From Hydractinia symbiolongicarpus (taxonomy: Eukaryota > Cnidaria > Hydrozoa > Anthoathecata > Hydractiniidae), in assembly GCF_029227915.1 (NCBI RefSeq), contig NC_079885.1, positions 4,216,001 through 4,280,000 of the forward strand: a stretch of DNA of 64,000 nt. Direction: 5' to 3'. How positions within the stretch are numbered: position 1 is the first letter of the stretch; the number at the start of each line of letters is the position of its first letter. The notes under the pieces were generated by a model. It was not told the origin of the DNA, searched no databases, and saw only the letters and a program-made list of their open reading frames with translations. The position numbers were made by a program, and so were the translations under genes. Shown one piece after another: positions 15,001 to 25,093 of this stretch.

Positions 15001-18000
15001 AATCACTAAATACATGTTGGTACGAATTTGTGACGCAACCGTTGTAACTCAAACGGATTGATACTGTTAGAAAGTCAATCAAATGTGGTTTTCGAAACTG
15101 TTCCTATTTATTAAGCGCGCGCTAACGGCTAGGATTGGTCCCACAGTAAAAATGACTTATTTATCTGAATTTTTAAGTAAAGCGCTACCACAGCGCCCAG
15201 TGAAATCGGTAAATTCCAGCAATCATGTCAAATTAAGAAGATTGTTATTTCTTGGGTCCAATTGTCTCATTTATCACATTTATGACTTCAAAGTCCAAAA
15301 TTAGTTCAATTAAGTCCCACAGTCAATCCTTTCACTGTTAAAGGCGATGCAACCTAGTAATATCAGAACATTATCGCTAAATACATTTTGGTACGAATAT
15401 GTGACGCAACCGTTGTAATTGAAACGGACTGATACCGTTATAAAGACAATGAAATGTTGTTTTTGAAACTGTCTCTCTTTCTTTGGCGCGCGCTAACGGT
15501 TAGGATTGATCCTACAGTAGAAAATGACTTATTTATCTAAATTTTTAAATAAAGTGGTACCACAGCGCCCAGTGAAATCGGTAAATTCCAGCAATCATGT
15601 CAAATTAAGAAGGCGGTTGTTTATTATAGTCAAACTGGCTCATTTACTGCATTTATAAGGTCACAGTCCAAAGTTAGTTCAATTAAGTCCCGCAGTCAAT
15701 CGTTTCACTATTAAAAGCGATGGAACCTAGTAATATGCGAATACTATCGCTAAATACATGTTGGTACGAGTATGCGACTAAACTGCTTTAACTGAAGCGG
15801 ATTGATACCGTTAGAAACTCAATGAAATGTAGTTTTTGAAACTGTCGCTATTTCTTCAGCACGCGATAACGGCTAGGATTGGTCCCACAGTAAAAAAAGA
15901 CTTATTCATCTAAACTTTTATATAAAGCGCTACTACAGAGCCTAATGTAATCACTGAGTTCCAGGAATCATGTCAAATTAAGAAGAGTGTTATTTCTTAT
16001 AGTCATAATGGCTCATTTATCACATTTCTAAGTTCAAAATCCATAATCAGTTCAAGTAAGTGCCACAGTCTATCGTTTCACTGTTGAAAGCGCTACAACT
16101 TAGTAATATCGGAAAAAAATCACTAAATACATGTTGGTACGAATGTGTGACGAACCGTTGTAACTCAAACGGATTGACACCGTTAGAAAGTCAATGAAAT
16201 GGAGTTTTGAAACTGTCTCTATATCTTCAGCGTGCGCTAACGGCTAGGATTGGTCCCACAGTGAAAACGACTTATTTATCTAAATATTTAAATGAATCGC
16301 TACCACAGGGTCCAGTGTAATCGCTGAGTTCCCACAATCATATCAAATTAAGAAGAATGTTATTTCTTGGAGTCCAATTGTCTTACTTATAACATTTACA
16401 AGGTTACAGTCCACAATCAGTTCAATTAAGTCCCACAGTCAATTGTTTCACTGTTGAAAGCGATACAACTTAGTAATATCGGAAAGAAATCACTAAATAC
16501 ATGTTGGTACGAATTTGTGACGCAACCGTTGTAACTCAAACGGATTGATACTGTTAGAAAGTCAATGAAATGTGGTTTTCGAAACTGTTCCTATTTATTA
16601 AGCGCGTGCTAACGGCTAGGATTGATCCAACAGTAAAAATGACTTATTTATCTGAATTTTTAAGTAAAGCGCTACCACAGCGCCCAGTGAAATCGGTAAA
16701 TTCCAGCAATCATGTCAAATTAAGAAGATTGTTATTTCTTGGGTCCAATTGTCTCATTTATCACATTTATGACTTCAAAGTCCAAAATTAGTTCAATTAA
16801 GTCCCACAGCCAATCCTTTCACTGTTAAAGGCGATGCAACCTAGTAATGTCAGAAAATTATCGCTAAATACATTTTGGTACGAATATGTGACGCAACCGT
16901 TGTATTTGAAACGGACTGATACCGTTATAAAGACAATGAAATGTTGTTTTTGAAACTGTCTCTCTTTCTTTGGCGCGCGCTAACGGTTAGGATTGATCCT
17001 ACAGTAGAAAATGACTTATTTATCTAAATTTTTAAATAAAGTGCTATCACAGCGCCCAGTGAAATCGGTAAATTCCAGCAATCATGTCAAATTAAGAAGA
17101 AGGTTGTTTATTATAGTCAAACTGGCCCATTTACCGCATTTATAAGGTTACAGTCCAAAGTTAGTTCAATTAAGTCCCGCAGTCAATCGTTTCACTATTA
17201 AAAGCGATGGAACCTAGTAATATGCGAATACTATCGCTAAATACATGTTGGTACGAGTATGTGACTAAACTGTTGTAACTGAAGCGGATTGATACCGTTA
17301 GAAAGTCAATGAAATGTAGTTTTTGAAACTGTCGCTATTTCTTCAGCGCGCGATAACGGCTAGGAGTGGTCCCTCAGTAAGAAAAGACTTATTCATCTAA
17401 ACGTTTATATAAAGCGCTACCACAGAGCCTAATGTAATCACTGAGTTCCAGCAATCATGTCAAATTAAGAAGAATGTTATTTCTTGTAGTCAAACTGGCT
17501 CATTTATCACATTTACAAGATCAAAATCCAGAATCAGTTCAATTTATTCCCACAGTCAATCGTTTCACTGTTAAAAGGGATACAACTTAGTAATATCGGA
17601 AGAAAATCACTAAATACATGTTGGTAGGAATATGTGACGCAACCGTTGTAACTCAAAAGGATTGACACCGTTAGAAAGTCAATGAAATGTAGTTTGTGAA
17701 ACTGTCTCTATTTCTTCAGCGCGCGATAACGGCTAGGATTGGTCCCACAGTAAAAAATGACTTATTTATCTAAATTTTTAATTGAAACGCTACCACAGCG
17801 CCCAGTGTAATCACTGAATTCCCACAATCATGTAAAATTAAGAAGAATGTTATTTCTTGGAGTCCAATTGTCTCACTTATAACATTTATAAGGTCACAGT
17901 CCAAAATCAGTCAATTAACTCCCGCAGTCAATTGTTTCACTGTTAAAAGCGATGCAACCTAGTAATATGAGAAAAATATCGCTAAATACATGTTCGTACG

Positions 18001-18303
18001 AATATGTGACGCAACCGTTGTAACTGAAGCGGATTGATACCGTTAGAAAATCAATGAAATGTAGTTTTTGAAACTGCCGCTACTTCTTCAGCGCGCGATA
18101 ACGGCTAGGATTGGTCCCACAGTAAAGAATGACTTATTTATCTAAGTTTTTAAATGAAGCGCTACCACAGCACACAATGTAATCGCTGAGTTCCGGCAAT
18201 CACGTCAAATTAAGAAGAATGTCATTTCTTGGAGTCTAATTGTCTCATTCATCATATTTATCAGGTCACAGTCCATGGTTAGTTTAATTAAGTCCCACAG
18301 TCA
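1..18303. repeat. ~373-bp satellite array (about 49 monomers)
   Basis: Seen directly: head-to-tail copies of one monomer fill the interval. The block ATACATGTTGGTACGAAT recurs with its CATG at 487, 858, 1232, 1605, 1981, 2356, 2730, 3101 and 3475, a step of 371-376 bp, and keeps that pace to the end. Shared variants show higher-order structure: related monomers sit at 566, 2060 and 2809 (4 and 2 monomers apart); 10986, 15452 and 16937 share a distinctive variant (12 and 4 monomers apart). Every monomer keeps CCGTT, then AACGG, then CCGTT, which can form alternative small hairpins. The array is cut mid-monomer at both ends: by the window start, and at 18303 by Polinton-flank sequence. Open frames of 60-108 codons occur in single monomers but are broken in most, so it is not coding. 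A centromeric or pericentromeric role is possible but unproven. Confidence 0.95.
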
Positions 18304-18589
18304 AGCTAGAGTGGGGAGGGAATTTAGGAAGGTTTTTGGTTTTCCACGGTCAAAGCCCTATTAAAAAAACGCTGCTTTTAGACCCCTAAAAAATCTGTGA
18401 CGTCACAGATTTCATCATGCCTCAAATGAGTAAACAAGTCACGTGAAATCATCAATAATGACGGCACTCGACAAAACTGCTGACATCAACAAACGCGCAT
18501 GCTCAAATCTGTTTGAGTAGAAAGGGAAATTCCCTACTCAAATTGCGACCGCTGTTTTCGAGGTTAGAACCTACCTAAAATAAAGAGAA
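18304..18589 (+). promoter_or_regulatory. Left flank of the Polinton: palindrome-rich noncoding leader
   Basis: This gene-free stretch joins the satellite to the first Polinton gene. It holds a perfect 22-bp palindrome at 18391-18412 whose centre is TGACGTCA, a CACGTG box near 18440, and a strong stem-loop at 18512-18542 with arms TTTGAGTAG and CTACTCAAA and an inner GGGAA/TTCCC. AAATAAAG lies shortly before the ATG at 18590. It may be what remains of the left terminal inverted repeat plus the polymerase promoter, but no inverted copy was found at the right end. Confidence 0.5.
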
Positions 18590-21500
18590 ATGAGTTGGTT
18601 CAAGAATGCAATTAGTAAATTATATAGCGCTGTCTCAGCGCCAGTAGCAGCAACTCACGACGCTCTTACGTACGTACGAGACACTGTTACTTCTTATTAT
18701 GAGAGAGCAAGGGAACAAATTGCTGGAAGGACGACGCTGCACGACGAAATCGAAACCGAAGCGCGAGAGGACTTTTACGATGCTGGAGACGAATACAGCG
18801 GAGTCGAAGACATCAAGCACATGTTCCCACAAGAGAAAAACCGATTCGAAGGCGTCGAAGACATTCAGCACATTTTTGACGAAAATGACACACAGATGTT
18901 GGAAGACGGAAATCGTGTCAAGACATGGCGGTTCAACAGAAACCTTAATCAGCCACTGACGGAGGCCATCATGCGAAAAGTTACGCCCTACATAGACATG
19001 AGAGTCAATGTAGTCTACAGTTTTGCTTGCACCATCTTCGAAGCAGGAGGTGGCACGGCTCCGTATCACAAGACCAAGGGAAGCGAAGGATCGCTTATGA
19101 GCCTAGCTGACATCGACGCCTTTGTTGAAAAATGCGAAATGCAGCGATTAGATTTAGGAGATAACGAGTTTTGGGGAAAGGTGTACTTGCTACCAGAAAG
19201 AACAATGGAGACCCCAGGATCGTACGAAGGGAAAATAGTCTTCCAGCATGTGCAGATCAAGATCATAGCAACGAGGGAGCCTTAACTTGGATGTGGACCT
19301 TTGCCAGACTGGTTGCGAAAAAAGAGGTGCATCTACAGCTTCGACAAAGAAGATGAAAGAACCGACAATTTGTGTGTCTGGAGATGCCTGGTCGTACACT
19401 CACGTGAAGATAAAAAGCAAAAATAAAAGTACATTACTCGGCCAGCTCTCGCACTAGCACGCGAGTACTACGAGAATCCCAAACTAAAGAGGGAAGATGT
19501 ACGTGCTACGAAGCTCGTTGACTTTGAGGGGATAGCGAAGCGTTTCAAAATTAACACCAGAGTCTTTGAGCCCCGGAAAAACTCTGAAAAGGCACCCCGG
19601 AGACTCGTGTACGGTCAGAATCACTACAAAAAAGATTTAGACACGATCAACCTTGGCATGTTGGATGGACACTGTTTTTACATTAAAAAAAAGATGGATG
19701 TGTTAACCCAACACTGGGAATGCGAAGTCTGAAAACAGCGACTCACCAGAGCTGAAAATCTAACAAGGCACACAAAGAAGGAGTGCGAGGGAAAAAAGCC
19801 GACTATCATCTGCAAAGGTAAGAAGGTCAAGCGCATGCCTAGCAAGTCTGAGAAGGTCTTTTACGGTGAGGGCTTCAGTTATGACGCTTGTAAATGGCTC
19901 GAACACATGTCGAGGGAAACTGGAAGGCACATCCATCACGCGCTGTGTGGGGATGGAGGAGAACGAGTCATACGCTATGGCAAAAAGGAAAACCAAGTCT
20001 ACCTTGTAGACGGCTATGAACCTCAGACCAAGACAGTCTATGAGTACTACGGCTGCAAGTGGCACGGATGCCCCTGCCAAGGAAGAAACACGAATAAATA
20101 TCGATATACGGCCACCAAGTCTAAGGAGGAAGGCATCCGAAAACTTGGCTACAACCTCGTGACAGTGTGGGAGTGTGAGAGCCCACCCAAAGCCAAGAGG
20201 TACTTCAAGAAAAAATTTCGACCCTACCCTCACTACATCCTGTTTGATTTCGAGGCCCTCCTAGCACCTTTACACCAGCGGCAAACATCCGATCTAACAT
20301 ACATCTCGGAGCATGTACCGGTCAGCGTCGCCATTCACGATAGTCTGAACTGGGATCCAACGTTCCTGGAGGACGATGATCCCAAGATCTTGGTTGAACG
20401 ATTTGTGAAACAGCTCGAAAATAGACACGCCCTCATCGTGAAAGAGGTGGAGAGAATGTTCCCGAGACCCGATGATTTTGATATGCTTCCAAATAAGACT
20501 CAGAAGGCATGGAACGAGTGGGTTAACCAAGTGGCCGTGATCGGCTTCAACAGTGGCAAGTATGACCTGAACATGATCAAGCGGCACTTTGTTGATCAAA
20601 TTGTCAGAGACGATAGCGAAAAGATCAACGTGGCGAAGACAGACAACGACTACATGTTCCTCACGACCTCGAGGTTCAAATTTCTCGATATCAAAAATTT
20701 TCCCGCTCCTGGTCTGAGCTACTACCGATGGTGCAAGTCTCTGGATTGCAAGCTCGAAAAGCTGGTGTTCCCATACGAGTGGTTGACGAGCTATGACAAG
20801 CTAAACCACGTCGGACCCGTGGCGTACGAACACTTCTATAGTTGTCTTATTGGGAAAAACACCCTCTCTCTTGATGAGTACGAAACATTCCGTGCAGAGT
20901 TTTACAAGCGAGGCTGCGTCACCATTATGGACTGGTTGCGCGAGTACAATCTAGCCGACGTGGAATCCTTCATCGAAGCCGTGGACAAGACAAGGCTGCA
21001 GTACTACGACGACGAGATAGACATTTTGAAAGACGCGGTAAGCATTCCAGGCGTATCGATGCGCTACGTCTTGAACAAGTCTCTACGACTGAATCCAAAG
21101 CTAGAGCTATACGCGCCAGGAGAACCATGCAAGCACAAGTGTGAAAGCAAACCGTGCAATGGGGAGGGCTGCGAGGCGTGCAAGAAAGCTCGAGAACAGT
21201 GTAAAGAGTATGAGGGTAACGTTTGCGAGGTGTGTAACGGCAGGCCATGCGAGGGTTGTGGTGGAAAGAGAAAGAAAGGTGAGAATTGCGAGACGTGCAA
21301 GGGGAAAAAGTGCAAGACATGCAGGGGGAAAAGTGCAAGACATCCAAGGTAAAATGTGCAGGGGGATGCAAAGAAAAAAGTTGCAAGGCGTGCAAAAAGG
21401 TGCAAAAGGCTTGCACTGAGTGCACGAAGAATGAGGCCTACGAGCTCTTGCAAACGGGCATGGTCGGTGGGCCTGCCATCGTGTTCTGTAGGTACCACGA

Positions 21501-22733
21501 GAGAGACGTGACGGGTATAAGATCCCACATCTACCAGAAGCCACGGAAGTGCAAAACTGTTTTTGGGCTTGACTTGAACATGCTGTATCCGAGTACTTTG
21601 ATGCAAGACTATCCTTGTGGGAAGGAGAAGCTGATCAAGGTGCCTACACCGACAGCGAAACACAATCTCGAGCTACTAACACAAGGTGTGCAAAATGGAT
21701 CCCTCTTCGGTTTTGCGCAGGTCGACATCGAAGTGCCCAAGGAACTGCATGAAAAGTTTAGCGAAATGTCTCCGCTATTCGTGGTCAAGGAGATACCCTT
21801 TGACCAGATTCCAGAGCACATGCACGAGTACATGACCGCCACAGGGCGAAAGCTTATGCCTGGTACACATAAGCTCCTAGGGTTGATGAAAGCTGAAAAG
21901 ATCTTGCTGTACACACCCTTGCTCAAGTGGTACCTTGATCATGGCCTGAAAGTGACTGCTTTTCACCAATTCATCAAGTACACTCGAGGTGATACGGCAA
22001 AGCTGAAAGGGAACTCGTTCTATGGAAAAATGATCGAAGATCTAGCGAGGCACGCGAACACCACCTTTACGAGAGATAAAAAGAAGTTGGATGCAGCGAT
22101 GAGATCGCCATACCTCGAAGATCTTGAAGAAATAGGAGATGCGTACGAGATCAGAGAAAGCAAACACAAGGTGCATATTATTCAGAGCGTACCAGTGCGG
22201 TATTGCGGTGTACCAGCTGGCCAAATTGCGCATGCTTGAGTTCTATTATGACTTCATCGACAAGTACGTGGATCGTCGAGACTTTGAATATATTTACATG
22301 GATACAGACAGTGCCTATTTTGCCATCTCTGGAGAAGAGTTGCGAGATGTCGTTCGCCCTGAACTGCTTGACGAGTACTACAAAGACGTAAAAAAATGGC
22401 TCGTCACCGATAACTACTCGAGTCGAACAGGAGGTCTGTTTAAGCTTGAGTTTATAGGTTTCAGAATGATCGCTGACACAACCAAGTGCTATTTCGTCGA
22501 AGGGAAAGAGGGCACAAAGTTTTCGTGTAAGGGGATGTCGAAGAAGCAGAACGCTATGACATGGGAGAGGTATAAGAATGAATGGCTCTATTGGCACTGC
22601 GAAAAACGTAGGTTTCCGGGTGCGCAACCAGGGGATGGTTACGTACGAACAAAACAGGCTGGGCCTCTCGGCGTTTTATGATAAGCGGAAGGTACTCGAG
22701 GATGGTATACATACCGTGCCTTTGGAATTGTAA
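18590..22733 (+). pseudogene. Protein-primed family B DNA polymerase of a Polinton, broken
   Basis: This would be the element's replicative polymerase, which in Polintons copies the linear genome from a protein primer. An N-terminal region (18590-19282) runs into a linker with a zinc-finger-like segment (~19700-19770), then the exonuclease: FDFEA at ~20243 (Exo I), GFNSGKYDLN at ~20541 (Exo II), YNLADVESF at ~20945 (Exo III). A Cys-rich tract (~21120-21430) precedes the polymerase motifs LDLNMLYPS (~21565, A), KLKGNSFYGK (~22000, B) and MDTDSAYF (~22297, C). The frame is interrupted by stops at 19283-19285, 19424-19426 and 19730-19732. It also shifts at the A-run 21329-21332, at ~22190-22200 and at ~22601-22605. 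All three stops lie in the same frame as 18590 and 19835, so this was probably one ~1,380-codon gene. The last in-frame stop is 22731-22733. It cannot give a full-length enzyme. Confidence 0.9.
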
Positions 22734-22828
22734 GTCGCGTTGAATAGTTTTTTTTTCTCTCGCAACTTCGAGTCACTCCTCTTCAGTATGAAGCGGTAGC
22801 AACAAGATAAATCTCATTTGCCTTATCC

Positions 22829-22855
22829 ATTCAAAAATTTTTATCATTTTTGAAT
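22829..22855 (+). terminator. Stem-loop after the polymerase gene
   Basis: ATTCAAAAAT (22829-22838) is complementary to ATTTTTGAAT (22846-22855) across a 7-nt loop, about 95 bp past the polymerase stop. It is one of a series of stem-loops at gene ends in this element. A role in 3'-end formation is inferred from position only. Confidence 0.45.
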
Positions 22856-22976
22856 AAGCAAGAGGTTTTCTGCATGATGCGCAAATGAGCTAGCCGGTGA
22901 TGCGTGAATTTTCACACAGGTAGTACTCAAGGTGATACTGAATAGCCTTTATACGAAGCTCGAATTATAGTAAAAT

Positions 22977-23073
22977 TGTGGGAGCAGGCTTAGGTCCTGG
23001 CGGAAGGGTAGGGGTGCGCAGGCGAGAGCACGTCCTAACTGGAAGCGTCCGTCTCGCCCCGGTTTCTCCCACA
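22977..23073. other. GC-rich nested-stem segment, candidate structured RNA
   Basis: In the 670-bp gap between the polymerase and the next gene, TGTGGGAG (22977-22984) pairs with CTCCCACA (23066-23073). They enclose CAGG/CCTG (22985-22999) and GGCGAGA (23021-23027) with TCTCGCC (23052-23058). The segment is much richer in G+C than the DNA around it and has no useful reading frame. It could be a noncoding RNA, a 3'-UTR structure or a DNA signal; no known RNA family was recognised. Just after it, GGAAAAAATTGTGCCA occurs twice (~23086 and ~23107). Confidence 0.35.
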
Positions 23074-23319
23074 CTGTGCCACGACGGAAAAAATTGTGCC
23101 AGTCGGGAAAAAATTGTGCCAAATGCCGGTTAAGTGTCAGTGCTAGGAACGGCCTCTGAAAGTGCTAATTTAAAAAGGTGGGTTTCGTTAATGCGTAGTA
23201 CAAGCACGACATTCTGTATAAAGAGCAAGTACGCTAAGCCTGCAAAGCAGGACAGCATTGAAAAAACACCTCGGATATGGTGAACCAAAGGCTCTGAGTG
23301 GTATACTCACAGAATCAAA

Positions 23320-23374
23320 AACCCTCTGGGTTCAAACAACAACAACAACAAAAACAACAAAAACCTAGAGGGTT
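23320..23374. promoter_or_regulatory. Hairpin with a 29-nt CAA-rich loop before the next gene
   Basis: AACCCTCTGGGTT (23320-23332) and AACCTAGAGGGTT (23362-23374) are complementary at 12 of 13 positions. The loop between them is almost pure CAA/CAAAA, which stays single-stranded. It lies 32 bp before the ATG at 23407. A smaller stem-loop, TGAGT/ACTCA, is at ~23295-23309. The placement suggests a leader or upstream 3'-end signal; the function is unknown. Confidence 0.4.
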
Positions 23375-23406
23375 CCCTTGCGACGGTTTTGTTTTGAAAA
23401 ATAAAA

Positions 23407-24051
23407 ATGATGAACGACATAGGCCTCACTGTAGCAATAATCCTTCCGTACGTCTTTATCGTGCACTACTTTTTGCGCTATAGAAGGGTATTAATAAAGA
23501 TGAGTGAGATTACAGCTATATTTGATGTTGTAGACACACCTGCGGAAGCCTTTCAAGCCAAAGAAAAACCTATCGACAAACGCCAAACCTTAAAGGATGT
23601 GATAAGCCAAGGGAAATCGCATCTCTTACCCCAAAAAAGTACCGAAGGATTTGTCGACAAAGCTCCTGAGGAGGCGATCGACAAGGCGCACGCCGACTAT
23701 GTTCAACGAGAGCTCCACGAAAAGGGAGGAAAAACCGCCAAGGCACTCTCTATGCATGCGATTAGCATGTACGCGAAGGCCGTAGGTAATGTTGTTCAAC
23801 TCGATAGTGCGGAGGGTCTGAAAAAAGACATCGAGGAAGATCCGATTATCAAGGACTCCATGTCGGATTTAGGCATTCTCGTTTACTCTGCCTTTGGAAA
23901 ATTTCTAGCGCCACTATTGGTTGCTGCTCATACAATTAATCACACTCAGCTCTCCGTGAAGCATGTGTCCAAGACAGATGAAAAGCGAGATGACGAACAG
24001 CAAGAAAAAGATGGGGAGCAGTCTATCAAAGATACGCATGAGCAATCGTGA
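23407..24051 (+). CDS. Polinton protein with N-terminal membrane segment, function unknown
   Basis: This is an intact 214-codon frame. The first ~25 residues include a hydrophobic stretch (LTVAIILPYVFIVHYF) followed by arginines, as in a membrane anchor. The rest is mostly helical and charged, with a second apolar stretch near residues 162-178 (LGILVYSAFGKFLAPLL) and a very acidic/basic Gln-rich tail. Two in-frame ATGs are plausible: 23407 (preceded by AATAAAA) and 23500 (AATAAAG, then ATGAGTGA, as in several neighbours). The shorter form would lose the first membrane segment. No domain was recognised. Its place next to the polymerase and before the packaging ATPase suggests a virion or DNA-handling role, but that is only context. 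Confidence 0.7.
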   Translation: MMNDIGLTVAIILPYVFIVHYFLRYRRVLIKMSEITAIFDVVDTPAEAFQAKEKPIDKRQTLKDVISQGKSHLLPQKSTEGFVDKAPEEAIDKAHADYVQRELHEKGGKTAKALSMHAISMYAKAVGNVVQLDSAEGLKKDIEEDPIIKDSMSDLGILVYSAFGKFLAPLLVAAHTINHTQLSVKHVSKTDEKRDDEQQEKDGEQSIKDTHEQS

Positions 24052-24274
24052 AAATATTGATAGTGTAAGCAAGGGGAAAATAGGCAGATTAAAACCACGG
24101 TACACAGATTGGTACAGAATTTACGGTGACTCCCACTCACGCGCTTGGGTAATCCTGACACCAGAAGCTGATCGCTTTCCACCACAGGCGTGTAATTTTG
24201 CGAGGACTTCGTATAAGAACGCGATAGGATACGCTGGCAGAAAAGGTTTGAAGGCCTCCAGATGTATTCTTTGA
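24038..24274 (+). CDS. Small overlapping ORF, unknown
   Basis: A 78-codon frame starts with an ATG inside the last 14 bases of the preceding gene and runs into the gap before the duplicated membrane genes. It has an unusual density of aromatic residues (YTDWYRIYGDSHSRAWVIL) and a basic C-terminus. The short overlap is typical of compact viral genomes, which is the main reason to keep it. No domain was recognised, there is no AATAAA before the ATG, and it could be chance. Confidence 0.35.
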   Translation: MSNRENIDSVSKGKIGRLKPRYTDWYRIYGDSHSRAWVILTPEADRFPPQACNFARTSYKNAIGYAGRKGLKASRCIL

Positions 24275-24278
24275 ATGA

Positions 24279-24900
24279 TCAAGATCTAGCCGTCTTGATG
24301 TAAAAAAGAAGTGATTTTTGTACGTCTCACGACTTACAAGATAAATGAGTGAAGAACAAACACAATCTAGCCAAGTCATATCCAAGAAGAATGAGGGTCG
24401 TGTTGCTGCTGGCAAGAGACTTGCTGAATGGAATCGCAAGAACAAGGCTGAGTTACAGAAGAACGTGGGCAATAGTACTTCGCAAGATGATCAGGAACCT
24501 GTCGCAGGTCCTCACAAGTTCCCGGACAGTGCATATGTCTATGGCGCCGTACTTACCGCTTGCGTGGCAGTCTATTACAATGATCAATATCTTCTAGCCG
24601 TCTTGATGTAAAAAAAGAAGTGATTTTTGTACGTCTCACGACTTACAAGATAAATGAGTGAAGAACAAACACAATCTAGCCAAGTCATATCCAAGAAGAA
24701 TGAGGGCCGTGTTGCTGCTGGCAAGAGACTTGCTGAATGGAATTGCAAGAACAAGGCTGACTTACAGAAGAACGTGGGCAAAAGTACTTCACAAGATGAT
24801 CAGGAACCTGTCGCAGGTCCTCACAAGTTCCCGGACAGTGCATATCTCTATGGCGCAGCAGGTATTGCCGTACTTACCGCTTGCGTGGCAGTCTATTGCA
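24279..24900 (+). repeat. Tandem duplication, ~308-bp unit
   Basis: The sequence from CTAGCCGTCTTGATGTAAAA at 24286 recurs at 24594, and the similarity runs through leader, start codon and most of the coding region of two adjacent small genes. The copies differ by a few substitutions and by a 12-bp in-frame deletion in copy 1 (after ~24545). The junction replaces the 3' end of copy 1 with leader sequence of copy 2. Confidence 0.9.
24345..24611 (+). CDS. Small Polinton membrane protein, duplicate copy 1 (altered C-terminus)
   Basis: This is an 88-codon frame starting GATAAATGAGTGAAG. A basic N-terminal half carries the motif GRVAAGKRLAEWNRKNK, followed by an acidic linker and a C-terminal hydrophobic helix (YGAVLTACVAVYY). 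Compared with copy 2 it has lost four residues in that helix, and its last residues come from the duplicated leader of the next copy. It is therefore the altered duplicate and may not be functional. The type (short basic protein with a C-terminal anchor) would suit a virion membrane or core protein, but the function is unknown. Confidence 0.6.
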   Translation: MSEEQTQSSQVISKKNEGRVAAGKRLAEWNRKNKAELQKNVGNSTSQDDQEPVAGPHKFPDSAYVYGAVLTACVAVYYNDQYLLAVLM

Positions 24901-24941
24901 TACGTAAGCAACCCGTAGCGGCCGTGTCAGCGGAAGGGTGA
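24654..24941 (+). CDS. Small Polinton membrane protein, duplicate copy 2
   Basis: This 95-codon frame has the same leader and start as copy 1. Order: Ser/Gln-rich N-terminus, basic motif GRVAAGKRLAEWN, acidic QDDQEP linker, then a transmembrane helix YGAAGIAVLTACVAVYCI followed by a short basic/apolar tail. It keeps the full helix and a natural C-terminus, so it is probably the ancestral form. No family assignment is made beyond a small single-span membrane protein of the element. Confidence 0.65.
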   Translation: MSEEQTQSSQVISKKNEGRVAAGKRLAEWNCKNKADLQKNVGKSTSQDDQEPVAGPHKFPDSAYLYGAAGIAVLTACVAVYCIRKQPVAAVSAEG

Positions 24942-25000
24942 AGCCCGTCTCCACAGGAGTACGTGCGCCCGTGTCAGCGGAAGGGCGAAGCCCGTCTCAG
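24924..25000 (+). repeat. Short direct repeat at the end of the small membrane gene
   Basis: GTGTCAGCGGAAGGG, then GAAGCCCGTCTC one base later, occurs at 24924 and again at 24971, a 47-bp step. The first copy overlaps the stop of the upstream gene. No open frame follows until 25094. Confidence 0.7.
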
Positions 25001-25093
25001 CAGCACACGCAAAAACAACGCAAAGAGCGTCAACCTGATATCGACATTTTCAAGATGCGATAACCTATAATAAATGACAACACCGTGACACCC

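Noticed and set aside
566-16791. Open frames of 61-108 codons inside the satellite (for example 566-892, 2809-3135, 15083-15304)
   Set aside because: They are the same monomer region read through; most monomers break the frame and lengths follow the repeat, so there is no sign of coding selection.
1-18303. CENP-B-like box in the satellite monomer
   Set aside because: Short TTCG matches occur but the full pattern with the CGGG half is missing.
19283-19732. Stop-codon recoding or readthrough in the polymerase
   Set aside because: TAA and TGA are both used, and the same gene also has at least three frameshifts; decay is simpler.
21064-21663. Minus-strand frames of 145-199 codons opposite the polymerase
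   Set aside because: Antisense to the Cys-rich polymerase tract; composition mirrors the coding repeats.
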